Under the pieces are notes generated by a model. The model had not been told where the DNA came from and did not search any database. It worked only from the letters and a program-made list of their open reading frames with translations. Position numbers and translations under genes: made by a program. A stretch of 64,000 nt of DNA, from positions 1,736,001-1,800,000 of the forward strand of contig NZ_JAANAT010000001.1 of NCBI RefSeq assembly GCF_011089895.1, in the 5' to 3' direction. The first letter of the stretch is position 1. Every line of letters starts with the position of its first letter. Below are positions 51,041 to 60,134 of this stretch, one piece after another. The DNA is from Mucilaginibacter inviolabilis. GTDB taxonomy: Bacteria; Bacteroidota; Bacteroidia; Sphingobacteriales; Sphingobacteriaceae.

Positions 51041-52390
51041 ATGGACAGAAGAACATTTGTAAAAAACAGTGCCATTGCTGCTGCAGGGCTTACTATACTG
51101 CCAACAGGCAGCTTATTTGCCAAAGATAACGGCAAAGTACGATTGGGCTATATTGGCGTAGGTGCCCGGGGTATGAGCCATATTTCTGAAGGTGCCCTGC
51201 GCGACGATGTGGAAATTGTTGCTATATGCGATACCCAGGAACACTCCTTAAATATTTGCCGGGAATTTTTGGCCAAAAAAGGTCGGCCGGCAGCTAAAGA
51301 GTACACTGGTGGCCTTGATGCTTACAAAAAACTACTCGAAAGAAATGATATTGATGCGGTAATTATAGCTACTCCATGGCAGTTTCACTACCAGCAATCT
51401 ATTGATGCCATGAAAGCAGGCAAATATGTAGGTTGCGAAGTAATTGCAGGATTAACCGTTGAGGAGCACTGGGATATTGTTAAAACATCCGAAAAAACGG
51501 GCATTCCTTACATGACGCTTGAAAATGTATGTTATCGTCGTGATGTAATGGCTGCTTTAAATATGGTTAGACAAGGCTTATTTGGCGAATTGGTACACCT
51601 GGAAGGAGGTTATCAGCATAATCTTCGTGATGTATTGTTTAATGATGGCAAGGGCCGCTATGGTGGTAAAGGCGTAGAATACGGAGCAAAAGCATTGAGT
51701 GAAGCCCAATGGCGTACCCAATTCAACATCGATCGTGATGGCGACCTGTACCCTACCCATGGAGCCGGCCCTGTAATGCATTATATTGATATTAACAGTG
51801 GCAACCGGTTTACCAGCCTGGTTTCGTTCAGTTCAAAAGCACGTGGTTTGGCGGCTTATATTGAGGAGCTTTCACCGGGTCATCCAAATGCCAAACTCAA
51901 TTACAAAAATGGCGACGTAACTACCACTATGATCAACTGTGCCAATGGCGAAACCGTTCTGTTATCGCATGACACGCATTTGCCTCGTCCGTATTCGCTC
52001 GGTTTCCGGGTTCAGGGTACCAAAGGTATCTGGATGGATGTAAATCAATCCATCTATATCGATCATAAATCAAAAGAGGATGATAGCTGGGATCCGGCAA
52101 AAGAATGGTTTGCCAAATATGACCATCCACTATGGAAAAAACACGATGCCGAGGCCGCGGGCGCCGGGCATGGCGGTATGGACTGGTTTGTGTTTAATGC
52201 TTTTATCGAATCGGTAAAACATAAACGCCAAACACCTATCGATGTATATGATTCCGTTACCATGAGCGTGATAGCACCATTATCAACTCAATCTGTAAAA
52301 GAAGGCAAAACATTGGAATTCCCTGATTTTACAAAAGGAAAATGGAAAGACCGTAAAAATACCTTTGCTTTAGACGATAGCGGCTTTTAA
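51041..52390 (+). CDS. Gfo/Idh/MocA-family protein, GH109-like
   Basis: A 449-residue protein with a twin-arginine signal (MDRRTFVKNSAIAAAGLTI, cleavage near SLFA). A Rossmann fold follows (VRLGYIGVGARGMSHI), then DIDAVIIATPWQFHYQQSIDAMKAGKYVGCEV and THGAGPVMHYIDINSGNRFTSLVSFSS. The last segment corresponds to the G-H/HG-x-GP-...-IN-x-G-x-R region of GH109, in which NAD stays bound and glycosidic bonds are cut by an oxidation-elimination mechanism. Known GH109 enzymes are alpha-N-acetylgalactosaminidases. Tat export of a folded NAD-binding enzyme fits this. An ordinary sugar dehydrogenase role remains possible. A LacI-type palindrome lies upstream. Confidence 0.82.
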   Translation: MDRRTFVKNSAIAAAGLTILPTGSLFAKDNGKVRLGYIGVGARGMSHISEGALRDDVEIVAICDTQEHSLNICREFLAKKGRPAAKEYTGGLDAYKKLLERNDIDAVIIATPWQFHYQQSIDAMKAGKYVGCEVIAGLTVEEHWDIVKTSEKTGIPYMTLENVCYRRDVMAALNMVRQGLFGELVHLEGGYQHNLRDVLFNDGKGRYGGKGVEYGAKALSEAQWRTQFNIDRDGDLYPTHGAGPVMHYIDINSGNRFTSLVSFSSKARGLAAYIEELSPGHPNAKLNYKNGDVTTTMINCANGETVLLSHDTHLPRPYSLGFRVQGTKGIWMDVNQSIYIDHKSKEDDSWDPAKEWFAKYDHPLWKKHDAEAAGAGHGGMDWFVFNAFIESVKHKRQTPIDVYDSVTMSVIAPLSTQSVKEGKTLEFPDFTKGKWKDRKNTFALDDSGF

Positions 52391-52424
52391 GCTTGTTTTC
52401 ATAAAAATTTCAGTAATTTGAGCT

Positions 52425-52994
52425 GTGTTTGATCGGCTCAAAAAAATAGCACCACAACTTCAAGGCGCATGGGAAAAGTATGAGAGTCTTTACCATCGCC
52501 TTGAAGTTCCTGCAAAAACTATCCTTTTGCAGGAGGGCGACGTATCCAAAAAAGCTTACTATATTGAAAAGGGCTGCCTGAGGGTATGGTTCAACAATAA
52601 AGGCAAAGATGTAACCTTCCAGTTCTTTTTTGAACAGGAAGCTGTATCATCTATCGAAAGTTTCCGGAAAGGCACACCAAGTCTGGTTACGCTGGAAACC
52701 ATTGAACCCTGTGTGCTTTACTGGATTCACAAAAAAGATTATGTTGAAATGATGAGCGAACTCAACGCCATTCCGGCGGTGAGGGAACAACTAGCCGATG
52801 TTATGCTCGACAGGCAAATTAACTACATGACGCATTTCATGTCGTTCATTAGGGATACACCCAGGGAGCGCTATCTGAATTTGCTGAAAGAAAAACCTCA
52901 TATTGTTAAGCGTATACCACAGCGTTATATAGCTTCCTACCTGGGTATTACCTCTGTTTCGCTAAGTCGCATCCGGAACGCAGTTACCAGATAA
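52425..52994 (+). CDS. Crp/Fnr-family transcriptional regulator
   Basis: A 189-residue Crp-like protein beginning with GTG at 52425 (VFDRLKKIAPQLQG). The cNMP-binding-like beta-roll spans about 15-115 (KTILLQEGDVSKKAYYIEKGCLRVWF, FFEQEAVSSIESFRKG). The C-terminal helix-turn-helix is of the short Bacteroidota type (RERYLNLLKEKPHIVKRIPQRYIASYLGITSVSLSRIRNA). Critical Arg/Glu residues for cAMP are not obvious, so the effector is unknown. It lies 34 nt after the GH109-like gene and may be cotranscribed. Confidence 0.9.
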   Translation: MFDRLKKIAPQLQGAWEKYESLYHRLEVPAKTILLQEGDVSKKAYYIEKGCLRVWFNNKGKDVTFQFFFEQEAVSSIESFRKGTPSLVTLETIEPCVLYWIHKKDYVEMMSELNAIPAVREQLADVMLDRQINYMTHFMSFIRDTPRERYLNLLKEKPHIVKRIPQRYIASYLGITSVSLSRIRNAVTR

Positions 52995-53102
52995 TTATTG
53001 AATTAGTGATTTAATGAATTACTGAATTACTGAATCAAAAGCGCCTTATTAATGATTATTGAATTAATGATTTAGTGAATTACTGAATCAAAAAGCGCCT
53101 TT
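52994..53102. repeat. Imperfect tandem duplication
   Basis: Two copies of an approximately 50-nt unit (ATTATTGAATTAGTGATTTA...GAATCAAAAGCGCCTT): 52994-53047 and 53055-53102. The first has an extra GAATTACT unit. Short TGAATTAxTGA sub-repeats suggest slippage. It lies just after the Crp-like stop codon and before the oxidoreductase gene. Confidence 0.7.
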
Positions 53103-53173
53103 TGATTTATTAACAATTGTTATCGCAGGCCTGTAGCCGGCTGCCGAAATTTGTTGAACAAATAATAAATGAA

Positions 53174-54133
53174 ATGAAAGCAGCAGTATTATATCGGGTA
53201 GGTGAAATTCCTCAATATGCAGATTTTGCAGAGCCCATCCCCGCTCCTCACGAACAACTTATACACATGAAAGCGGCCAGCATCAAAAATCTGGATAAGG
53301 GAAGAGCTAAAGGTACCCATTACGATAAGCATAAAAATTATCCGGCAATTGTTGGGGTTGATGGCGTTGGCGTACTGGAAGATGGAACACGGGTTTACGC
53401 AGGGTCACAAACAGGTATGATGAGTGAAAAAGCGCTGATCAATAAGAGTTGGTATGTTTCCGTACCCGATGAGCTGGATGATGTTACCGCAGCGGCCATA
53501 CCTAATCCGGCCATATCGGCATGGTTATCCTTAGTGTACAAAGGCAAATTAAAGGCAGGTGACACCGTACTAATATTAGGAGCAACTGGTATCACCGGGA
53601 AACTGGCCGTGCAGATAGCCCGCCATTTAGGTGCAGGTAAGATCATCGCTATCGGTCGTAATCAGCAGGCCTTGGATAAACTTGATGCTGATGTAAGCAT
53701 CTCCCTTAACCAATCTGACGACGACATTAAACAGGCTATTAAAGCCGAAACAGCAAAAACTCCGTTCGATGTGGTTATTGACTACCTATGGGGCAAACCC
53801 GCCGAACTGCTACTAAATACTTTGGCAGGGCACGATCTTAATGCTACCATTGATCATATTACCCGCTACGTTCAGGTTGGTGAAATGGCTGGCTCTGCTA
53901 TTAACCTGCCAGCCGCTATCCTGCGCAGCACCGCTATTGAACTCACCGGAGCAGGCGGTGGAAGCATTTCAAAAGAAGTAATTGTTAAAATCCAAACAGA
54001 GATACTACCCGAAGTATTTAAGCTGGCCGCGGAGGGAAAGTTATCTATAGATACCCTGGCCATACCCTTAAAAGATGTAGCCGATGCGTGGCAGCAGGAG
54101 GCACAAGGGAAACGAGTGGTGATTACGATGTGA
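53174..54133 (+). CDS. Zinc-independent quinone oxidoreductase / MDR alcohol dehydrogenase-like protein
   Basis: A 319-residue protein from the ATG at 53174 (an upstream in-frame start adds an implausible 19 residues). The GroES-like N-domain begins MKAAVLYRVGEIPQYADFAEP. The Rossmann domain has LKAGDTVLILGATGITGKLAVQIARHLGAGKIIAIGRN with the MDR AxGxxG-type ATGITG dinucleotide motif. No catalytic-zinc Cys/His set (GHE and Cys) is present, so it is of the zeta-crystallin / QOR type and uses NADPH. The substrate is unknown. It follows the tandem duplication and precedes an island of palindromic repeats. Confidence 0.85.
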   Translation: MKAAVLYRVGEIPQYADFAEPIPAPHEQLIHMKAASIKNLDKGRAKGTHYDKHKNYPAIVGVDGVGVLEDGTRVYAGSQTGMMSEKALINKSWYVSVPDELDDVTAAAIPNPAISAWLSLVYKGKLKAGDTVLILGATGITGKLAVQIARHLGAGKIIAIGRNQQALDKLDADVSISLNQSDDDIKQAIKAETAKTPFDVVIDYLWGKPAELLLNTLAGHDLNATIDHITRYVQVGEMAGSAINLPAAILRSTAIELTGAGGGSISKEVIVKIQTEILPEVFKLAAEGKLSIDTLAIPLKDVADAWQQEAQGKRVVITM

Positions 54134-54145
54134 GTTTATATTAAA

Positions 54146-54536
54146 TTTGTCATCCTGAGGAATGAAGGATCTGTTTATTGGCAGATCCTTCACACCGTTA
54201 GCTCTACCTATCCACCATGTCATTGCGAGCGATAGCGTGGCAATCTCCTCGCTTGCATATTGAACGCGAGGAGATTGCTTCACTCCGTTCGCAATGACAT
54301 GGTTTTATATTTTGTCCTTGCTCTACTTGCGCTCGTTTGTAACGAGTGCTTATTGTGGAGCAGCGATTGCATCGCTCTTGCGTTTTAAACGCAAACCCAT
54401 TATAAGCACTCGTTACAAACGAGCGCAAGATAGTATTACCCTAACACTCATTAATTTGTCATCCTGAGGAACGAAGGATCTATCATACGACCTAACCGCT
54501 GGTCAATAGATTCTTCGTTGCACTCAGAATGACAAA
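54146..54536. repeat. Island of four palindromic repeat elements
   Basis: Element 1 (54146-54192): TTTGTCATCCTGAGG plus a TGAAGGATCTG/CAGATCCTTCA stem, lacking its outer right arm. Element 2 (54214-54302): CCATGTCATTGCGA outer arms around GCAATCTCCTCGC and complement. Element 3 (54326-54429): perfect 28-bp arms enclosing AGCGATTGCATCGCT and GCGTTTTAAACGC. Element 4 (54455-54536): a complete version of element 1 with both outer arms. They fill the 417-nt gap between convergent genes. Confidence 0.8.
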
Positions 54537-54550
54537 CTTTGTTGTTAAAA

Positions 54551-57217
54551 CTAATTAACCGGCAATCCCTCCTCAAAACCAGCCGGATCATCATTCTTAC
54601 TTTTGGCAACATCAATATTCCAGGCCGAGGTCAGGAAATAGGGTGTTGTACCTGCGGCATCTTTATTGCTGTAAGTACATTTGATCACCCTGGTTTCGCC
54701 GGGAGCCAGCGAAATATAGTTATCACTGAATATCACTGGTAATATGTCATCACCCTCTCTATCTTTTAACGCACGCAAGTGTATAAAAAAGGCCACCGCT
54801 TTACCGGTATTCGTAATTGTTACCGCATGTATCGTGCTATCGCCTTGAGCGGCTTCTTGAACGTGACTCAGTTTAAGCGCTGTTTTCGGGATCTGCTGTA
54901 AAGCGGTATAATCGGCATAGGCAGATTCCGGCGTGGTATACCAATTCGATTTTTTCCAATTCAGCACCTCTGCTTTTTGCGATAGCCAGTACCAATTAAT
55001 GCTTTCTGTTTTACCTCTGTTATCGCTAAGCTCCAAACGCACAAAATAGGCCGGTGACAATCCAGTAATAGCGGGTAAGGCAAAAACCGCTTTCGAGGCA
55101 TCAGCTTCGATACTCACCGGTGCAGTTTTGGTAAATTTTACAGAACCATCAATATTATAAACCGTAGCCTTTACCTGCAAACCGCTAAATTTCTTCAAAT
55201 AGGAGTTGATAACACCTACTTCGTTTGATTTATAGGAATACATCACATGCAATGGCTCCATCGACTTCTTCATACCGAAATAAGTACCCGCCGGATACAG
55301 GTAATAATCATAGGTATGCCAAATTAATCCGGGCCATGGATTGCTGAGCATCCATTGTACTACCCCGGTAGCGGTATTGTATTTCTTAAAGCCGTAAGCC
55401 TCCATCATGGCGCGGTGTGCCTCATAATTTTGTGCTTGTGCCTTGGCTATATAATTTTTGATCGATGTTGATTCGCCGTAACGATTGGAAAGTGCCTTAT
55501 CAAATACTTTGGTGGTGCCAAATGATCCTGTACCGCAATGGTATAACCATGCCGGCGAACTGGTTGATAAAGAATCTTTAGGGATAAACTTGATCAGGCT
55601 TTCATACGGAGGGATAGACGGGCCCGGTGATATCTCCGTTGCAAAACTCCAGGTGCCGCCAAATTTGTGCGTAGCATCCGTTTCCCAGTAAATAGGTGGC
55701 ACCCATTCATATGGGCCAGCCATTTTTACACCGCTATAGCCCGATACTTTCGATTTAGTTTCATTGGCAGTTGATAAGGTAGGATTTGGCCACTTCAGCG
55801 TTTTCTCGATCTTCAGGTAATCACGCTCTACCGAAGTATCAGTCGGCGGCATGTCGCTGCCATTGAGCCATACCATGAGGCTGGCTTTGTTGCGCAGCCA
55901 GTACATCACGCTACTGTCGGATGCCATGGCTACCTTGCGTTCGGCCGCGTTCCAGTGTTCGGGATGCTGCCATACACCGCAGCACATCCAGCCGGTCATC
56001 ACCAGCATACCATACTGATCGCACAGATCATAAAAGTTGTCATCCTCCATTTTACCTTCGGAGCGAATGATGTTCATGTTCATATCACGCACCAACCTTA
56101 CCTCCTGCTCCTGACGCTCGGGCGACCGACGCTGGAAAATATCCGGCGACCAAGCCGCGCCCCGGATCAGGATAGGTTTACCATTCACAATAAACTCGCG
56201 CGATTCATTGTCTATCAGTTTGGAATCTATCTGGCGGATACCAAACTTCTCCCAAAGGGTGTTACTTACTTTACCATCTACCACAGCGGAAAGTTCAACC
56301 CTGTTCAACTCCGCCTTACCATATTGCCATGGCCACCAAATGCGCGGATTTTTGATATTGAGCTGCTTATACACCTCCGGACTAAAATCTACATTTTTGG
56401 ACTCATGGGGCAGTAAATGCACTTTTTGTTCAAAGCTCACGTCACTGTTGATCTGCCCTTTGATTACGGCGTCCTGCGCGGTGTTGGTATAATTGGTTAC
56501 CTGCGCATCTACGTATAAATGCGCTACGGCCAGTGAAGGCAGATCAAAATGAGTAGTCACCAGCGGATACTGCACCCCTACTTTATCGTAGGTTTTGATC
56601 TCAACATTGTTTACAATACCTCCGTTATAATCTGGTGGATAAGGAATCCAGTCGGCGTAATCAATGGCCAGGTCGCCTTTTGATTTGTTGGGTGTAAACG
56701 GTCGTGTTATTTGAAGGGCCAGCACATTGTTGCCCGTATAATTGATATGTTTGGTTACATCCAGCTGAATAATGCGGAAAGGTCCTTTGGTTTGGGTGGA
56801 ATCGGCAATTTTTACGCCGTTAAGCCATATGTTCGCCTTGTAGTTGATACCGTGTAAGCGCAGGATCACATTTTTACCGTTTTCGGCGGCAGGCAAGGTA
56901 AACTCCCGGCGAAACCACCAGGGTTTATCCAGTTTAGTATCACTGAGTTTTTTTAAATTGCGGCCCATGAAAGGGTCAAAATCATAAACTTTATTGGCCA
57001 GTAAGCCGGCTATAATAGTAGTAGGTACGCTTACTTTGTACCAGCTTTGGGTATCGTAATTTTCTTTGGAGATTTTATCGGCCGATGCGGCATCGGTCAC
57101 TGCCGATTGCATTTTCCAATCATCTTTCAGTATAAGCTGGAAACTTTCCTGCCTGGCCTGGCTAAATGCCTGTTGAAAGCACCATGATAAAATGAGCGCG
57201 AGTATGATTTTTTTCAT
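54551..57217 (-). CDS. GH2-family exo-beta-D-glucosaminidase-like glycosidase
   Basis: An 888-residue secreted enzyme (signal peptide to QQAFSQ). A jelly-roll sugar-binding domain lies at about 25-210 (KPWWFRREFTLPAAENGKNVILRLHGINYKANIWLNG). An immunoglobulin-like domain follows, then the TIM barrel starting PILIRGAAWSPDIFQRR. The acid/base is probably Asp455 in VWLNGSDMPP and the nucleophile Glu528 in FATEISPGPSIPPYESL. The Asp-for-Glu acid and PGPSIP surroundings match exo-beta-D-glucosaminidases (CsxA type) rather than beta-mannosidases or galactosidases. It would remove GlcN from chitosan-type oligomers in the periplasm. Last gene of the MFS-ROK-GH2 operon (15-nt gap). Confidence 0.85.
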   Translation of the reverse strand: MKKIILALILSWCFQQAFSQARQESFQLILKDDWKMQSAVTDAASADKISKENYDTQSWYKVSVPTTIIAGLLANKVYDFDPFMGRNLKKLSDTKLDKPWWFRREFTLPAAENGKNVILRLHGINYKANIWLNGVKIADSTQTKGPFRIIQLDVTKHINYTGNNVLALQITRPFTPNKSKGDLAIDYADWIPYPPDYNGGIVNNVEIKTYDKVGVQYPLVTTHFDLPSLAVAHLYVDAQVTNYTNTAQDAVIKGQINSDVSFEQKVHLLPHESKNVDFSPEVYKQLNIKNPRIWWPWQYGKAELNRVELSAVVDGKVSNTLWEKFGIRQIDSKLIDNESREFIVNGKPILIRGAAWSPDIFQRRSPERQEQEVRLVRDMNMNIIRSEGKMEDDNFYDLCDQYGMLVMTGWMCCGVWQHPEHWNAAERKVAMASDSSVMYWLRNKASLMVWLNGSDMPPTDTSVERDYLKIEKTLKWPNPTLSTANETKSKVSGYSGVKMAGPYEWVPPIYWETDATHKFGGTWSFATEISPGPSIPPYESLIKFIPKDSLSTSSPAWLYHCGTGSFGTTKVFDKALSNRYGESTSIKNYIAKAQAQNYEAHRAMMEAYGFKKYNTATGVVQWMLSNPWPGLIWHTYDYYLYPAGTYFGMKKSMEPLHVMYSYKSNEVGVINSYLKKFSGLQVKATVYNIDGSVKFTKTAPVSIEADASKAVFALPAITGLSPAYFVRLELSDNRGKTESINWYWLSQKAEVLNWKKSNWYTTPESAYADYTALQQIPKTALKLSHVQEAAQGDSTIHAVTITNTGKAVAFFIHLRALKDREGDDILPVIFSDNYISLAPGETRVIKCTYSNKDAAGTTPYFLTSAWNIDVAKSKNDDPAGFEEGLPVN

Positions 57218-57232
57218 GATAAGAAGTATAGT

Positions 57233-58087
57233 TTATTGTTGATGATCATAATACAGTGCCGCGGCGCCTATGATACCGCTATTTTCCAGTTCGGAGACCT
57301 CTACCCTAATCCGTTCAGCGGTTTTGGTATAGGCAAATGTTTTGATCTCCTGCCACATGGTTTGCTCAAACAGCGCGTAAGCATGCCGTACCGAGCCCCC
57401 CAGCACAATCAGCTGCGGATCATACGCATACATCACCTGTTTTATGGCATGGCCGATGTGCGTACCCAGCTCCGCATATAGTTTCAATGCTTCTGCATCG
57501 CCTTTTTTGGCATCCTCAAAAACCTGCACACCATCTAAACCATACACATTACTAAAAAATGATCCGCTGCAATAGTACTCCAGTATATTATCCAAATACG
57601 GAAACATGCCAAACTCGCCGGCGCCGCAATTAAAGCCGGGATATAGGCGTTTGTTGATCATTACTCCAGCTCCCAAGCCTGTGCCCAGTGTTAAGCCGAT
57701 CATGGAATCAACACCGTTGCCTTTGCCAAAATAGTATTCGCCCAGGGCAAAGCAGTTGGCATCGTTATTTACATAAACGGGGATATCGTAACGCGCCTCC
57801 ATGAGTTGTTTTAAATGCACCTCTTTCCAGGAAGGGATATTTTGTACATCATAAACAATACCTTCGGCCACATCAACCACACTGGGTACACCAATGCCTA
57901 TAGCTGTTGGCTTATCTTCTTTTAGTAAAGCATCGGTTACTTTATAGATATCCTCCATCACCTCATTAACAGAACCATGCGTTCGGATTTTTTGTGATAC
58001 GATATCGGATAAGGAACCATCGTTCACTACAGCACCTCGTATATTGGTGGCCCCCAGATCGAGCCCTATAATTTTAGTATTACTCAT
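57233..58087 (-). CDS. ROK-family sugar kinase lacking the zinc motif
   Basis: A 284-residue protein from the ATG at 58087, which overlaps the MFS stop codon (ATGAGTAA). The phosphate-binding start is KIIGLDLGATNIRGAVV. PVYVNNDANCFALGEYYFGKG holds the catalytic Asp (NNDA). GLTLGTGLGAGVMINKRLYPG and NCGAGEFGMFPY follow, with GGSVRHA late. The usual ROK zinc cluster CxCGxxGCxE is replaced by a condensed segment (YLDNILEYYCSGSFF) with one Cys. Other Bacteroidota ROK proteins seem to share this. It probably phosphorylates the monosaccharide imported by the upstream MFS transporter. Confidence 0.85.
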   Translation of the reverse strand: MSNTKIIGLDLGATNIRGAVVNDGSLSDIVSQKIRTHGSVNEVMEDIYKVTDALLKEDKPTAIGIGVPSVVDVAEGIVYDVQNIPSWKEVHLKQLMEARYDIPVYVNNDANCFALGEYYFGKGNGVDSMIGLTLGTGLGAGVMINKRLYPGFNCGAGEFGMFPYLDNILEYYCSGSFFSNVYGLDGVQVFEDAKKGDAEALKLYAELGTHIGHAIKQVMYAYDPQLIVLGGSVRHAYALFEQTMWQEIKTFAYTKTAERIRVEVSELENSGIIGAAALYYDHQQ

Positions 58088-59333
58088 GGTTCGCTTTCTT
58101 TTTAATGTCGATAGTTTTATTGGTGATGAGTGGTTTCGCCCAAAAACCAACACTTAATATATAACCCAGGGTGATGTACAAAAAGAACATACCTGCCCGT
58201 AAACCAAACGCATCACCCAGCAAACCAATAACCGGCGGTATAATAGCGCCACCGATAATGGCCGTAACCAACAGCCCGGCAAAAGAGCCATGATCTTTAT
58301 CAATAGAGTTAAGCGCCAATGAAAATATAATGGGATACATCACCGAGGCAAAGAAACCTACCAACGGAAACGCGACCAAAGCCCAGCTGGTTGGCCCGAA
58401 CAAAGCCGCGGTAAGGCATACCAAAGCCAGTATGGTAAAACTGATGAGCACTTTACGGCTGTCCATGATCTTCAACAGAAACAGCCCAAGGATACCACCT
58501 GCTGTCATCAGTCCCCAGAAATAGGCTACTGTATCCGCCCCTTTTGTTTGCGGATCAAGTCCATGATAGGTTTTCAAAAATTGAGATATCCAGTTGGCAA
58601 TACCCTGCTCGGTGCCTACATAACAAAACATGGCCACTAAAAACAGGATAACCACAGGCTGTTTAAACAGAGCAAAATGAGTTTGTAAAGAGCCCACTTG
58701 TTCATCTTCTTTTAATTCCACCTTAGGAAACCTGGTAAGCATCAACAAAATAACCATAGCCAGACAAATCACCGTAAAGAGCCAATACAAGGATATCCAG
58801 GGTAAGCTAGCAGGAACCAATGAATGTAATAAGCCTACGATACCGCCACTATTGTTTTCTTTTAGGGCTTTAACCATATAAGAATAAACCAGTGGACTCA
58901 GAAAAGATGCCAATCCGAATATCAATTGTGCTAAAACCGATGTAAAGGCATAATTCTCTTCACCTCCAGATGTCCGTAATAGTGGATTGATAACCACCTG
59001 CAGCATAGCCATACCGCAGCCTATCAGGAACAATGAAATAATGGCACTCAGGTAATTGGGTTCCATAGCCAATAACAGCGAGCCTAAAAAAGCCACGATG
59101 AATGCCGCGACCATGATCTTTTTCTCCTTGAACGTTTCCAGCATAATAGCCGATGGCACCGACATCACACCATAGGCAATAAAAAATGCTAAAGGAAGTA
59201 CGCCTGCTAATGTGTAACTTAAATTGAATACTTTTATAATATCCGGTATCAGCGGACCGATCACATTGGTCAGAAAAGAGATCACGAAGAAAATCAGCAT
59301 GATCAGGGCTACAATGTAGTAGTTGCGTTTCAT
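58080..59333 (-). CDS. FucP-like sugar MFS transporter
   Basis: A 417-residue major facilitator with twelve predicted helices. N-terminal segment: FFVISFLTNVIGPLIPDIIKVFNLSYTLAGVLPLAFFIAYGVMSVPSAIMLE, with the F-x-S-x-A pattern of the FucP/GlcP sugar:proton symporter group. GCGMAMLQVVINPLLR (helix 4-5) and the second-half GFFASVMYPIIFSLAL are also typical. First gene of an operon with the ROK kinase and GH2 enzyme, so the substrate is probably the sugar that enzyme releases. Divergent from a Crp-like regulator across 160 nt. Confidence 0.9.
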   Translation of the reverse strand: MKRNYYIVALIMLIFFVISFLTNVIGPLIPDIIKVFNLSYTLAGVLPLAFFIAYGVMSVPSAIMLETFKEKKIMVAAFIVAFLGSLLLAMEPNYLSAIISLFLIGCGMAMLQVVINPLLRTSGGEENYAFTSVLAQLIFGLASFLSPLVYSYMVKALKENNSGGIVGLLHSLVPASLPWISLYWLFTVICLAMVILLMLTRFPKVELKEDEQVGSLQTHFALFKQPVVILFLVAMFCYVGTEQGIANWISQFLKTYHGLDPQTKGADTVAYFWGLMTAGGILGLFLLKIMDSRKVLISFTILALVCLTAALFGPTSWALVAFPLVGFFASVMYPIIFSLALNSIDKDHGSFAGLLVTAIIGGAIIPPVIGLLGDAFGLRAGMFFLYITLGYILSVGFWAKPLITNKTIDIKKKANHE

Positions 59334-59493
59334 TGGCTATGGTTAAAGGTTTATGAGATTTAATACCGCAAACAATGTTATTGATATTCTTTTATAATAA
59401 CAGTTCCGTTTTGTTCTTAACGGCATAAGAAGGACAATTGTAGGGGCAAATACCCTCAAAGACAGAATAAATATTTAATTAATAATTGCTAAA

Positions 59494-60057
59494 GTGAGCA
59501 TTGAACAAATTGTCAATCAAATTTACGCTATCCCTGAAGCTTCAAGTCAGCAATTGCAACAGGTAATAGAGGAAATCAATTTACCCAAAGGCCATATTTT
59601 GTTTGAAGCCGGTAAAATTGGCAGGAGCGTTTATTTTATAAAAAAAGGCATTGTGCGGGCTTATTTATACCAGCATGATACCGAGGTTACTTTTTGGTTT
59701 GGCCGGGAAGGTGATACCATTATTTCGATGAAAAATTATGTAGATAATAAACCCGGTTATGAAAATATTGAGCTTTTAGAAGATTGTGAGTTATATCGTA
59801 TAAAAACCCGCGAACTCCAAAAGCTGTTTGCCGAGGATATCCATATTGCCAACTGGGGTCGCCGCTTTGCCGAAACAGAACTGATCAAGGTGGAAGAGAG
59901 ATTGATCTCCAGGCAATTCAGCATGGCTGCCGACAGGTACCAGGAGTTACTCACCCATAATCCCGATCTCGTGCAAAGGGTGCAGTTATGCCATATAGCC
60001 TCTTATCTGGGTATTACGCAAGTGAGTTTGAGCCGCATAAGATCGAAAATCCGATAG
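59494..60057 (+). CDS. Crp/Fnr-family transcriptional regulator
   Basis: A 187-residue Crp-like regulator with GTG start at 59494 (VSIEQIVNQIYAIPEAS). The beta-roll is at about 20-115 (LPKGHILFEAGKIGRSVYFIKKGIVRAYLYQHDTEVTFWFGREGDTIISMKNYV). The C-terminal helix-turn-helix reads YQELLTHNPDLVQRVQLCHIASYLGITQVSLSRIRSKI. It resembles the protein at 52425 in layout but is not a close copy. It is divergent from the MFS-ROK-GH2 operon and may regulate it. An SMR transporter gene follows after 77 nt. Confidence 0.9.
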   Translation: MSIEQIVNQIYAIPEASSQQLQQVIEEINLPKGHILFEAGKIGRSVYFIKKGIVRAYLYQHDTEVTFWFGREGDTIISMKNYVDNKPGYENIELLEDCELYRIKTRELQKLFAEDIHIANWGRRFAETELIKVEERLISRQFSMAADRYQELLTHNPDLVQRVQLCHIASYLGITQVSLSRIRSKIR

Positions 60058-60134
60058 CTATATTATTTATCCTATGTTAATTTTTAGGCTGTTTATACTC
60101 CGGAACTTTACAGTCGAAATAAATACAAGATAAA

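Noticed and set aside
54326..54429. 28-bp inverted repeat as ends of an insertion sequence
   Set aside because: Only about 50 nt lie between the arms, with no transposase frame, so a REP-like element or at most a tiny MITE is more likely.
60058..60134. Guanidine riboswitch upstream of the SMR gene
   Set aside because: The gap is only 77 nt and shows no ACGR-type paired loops or terminator switch.
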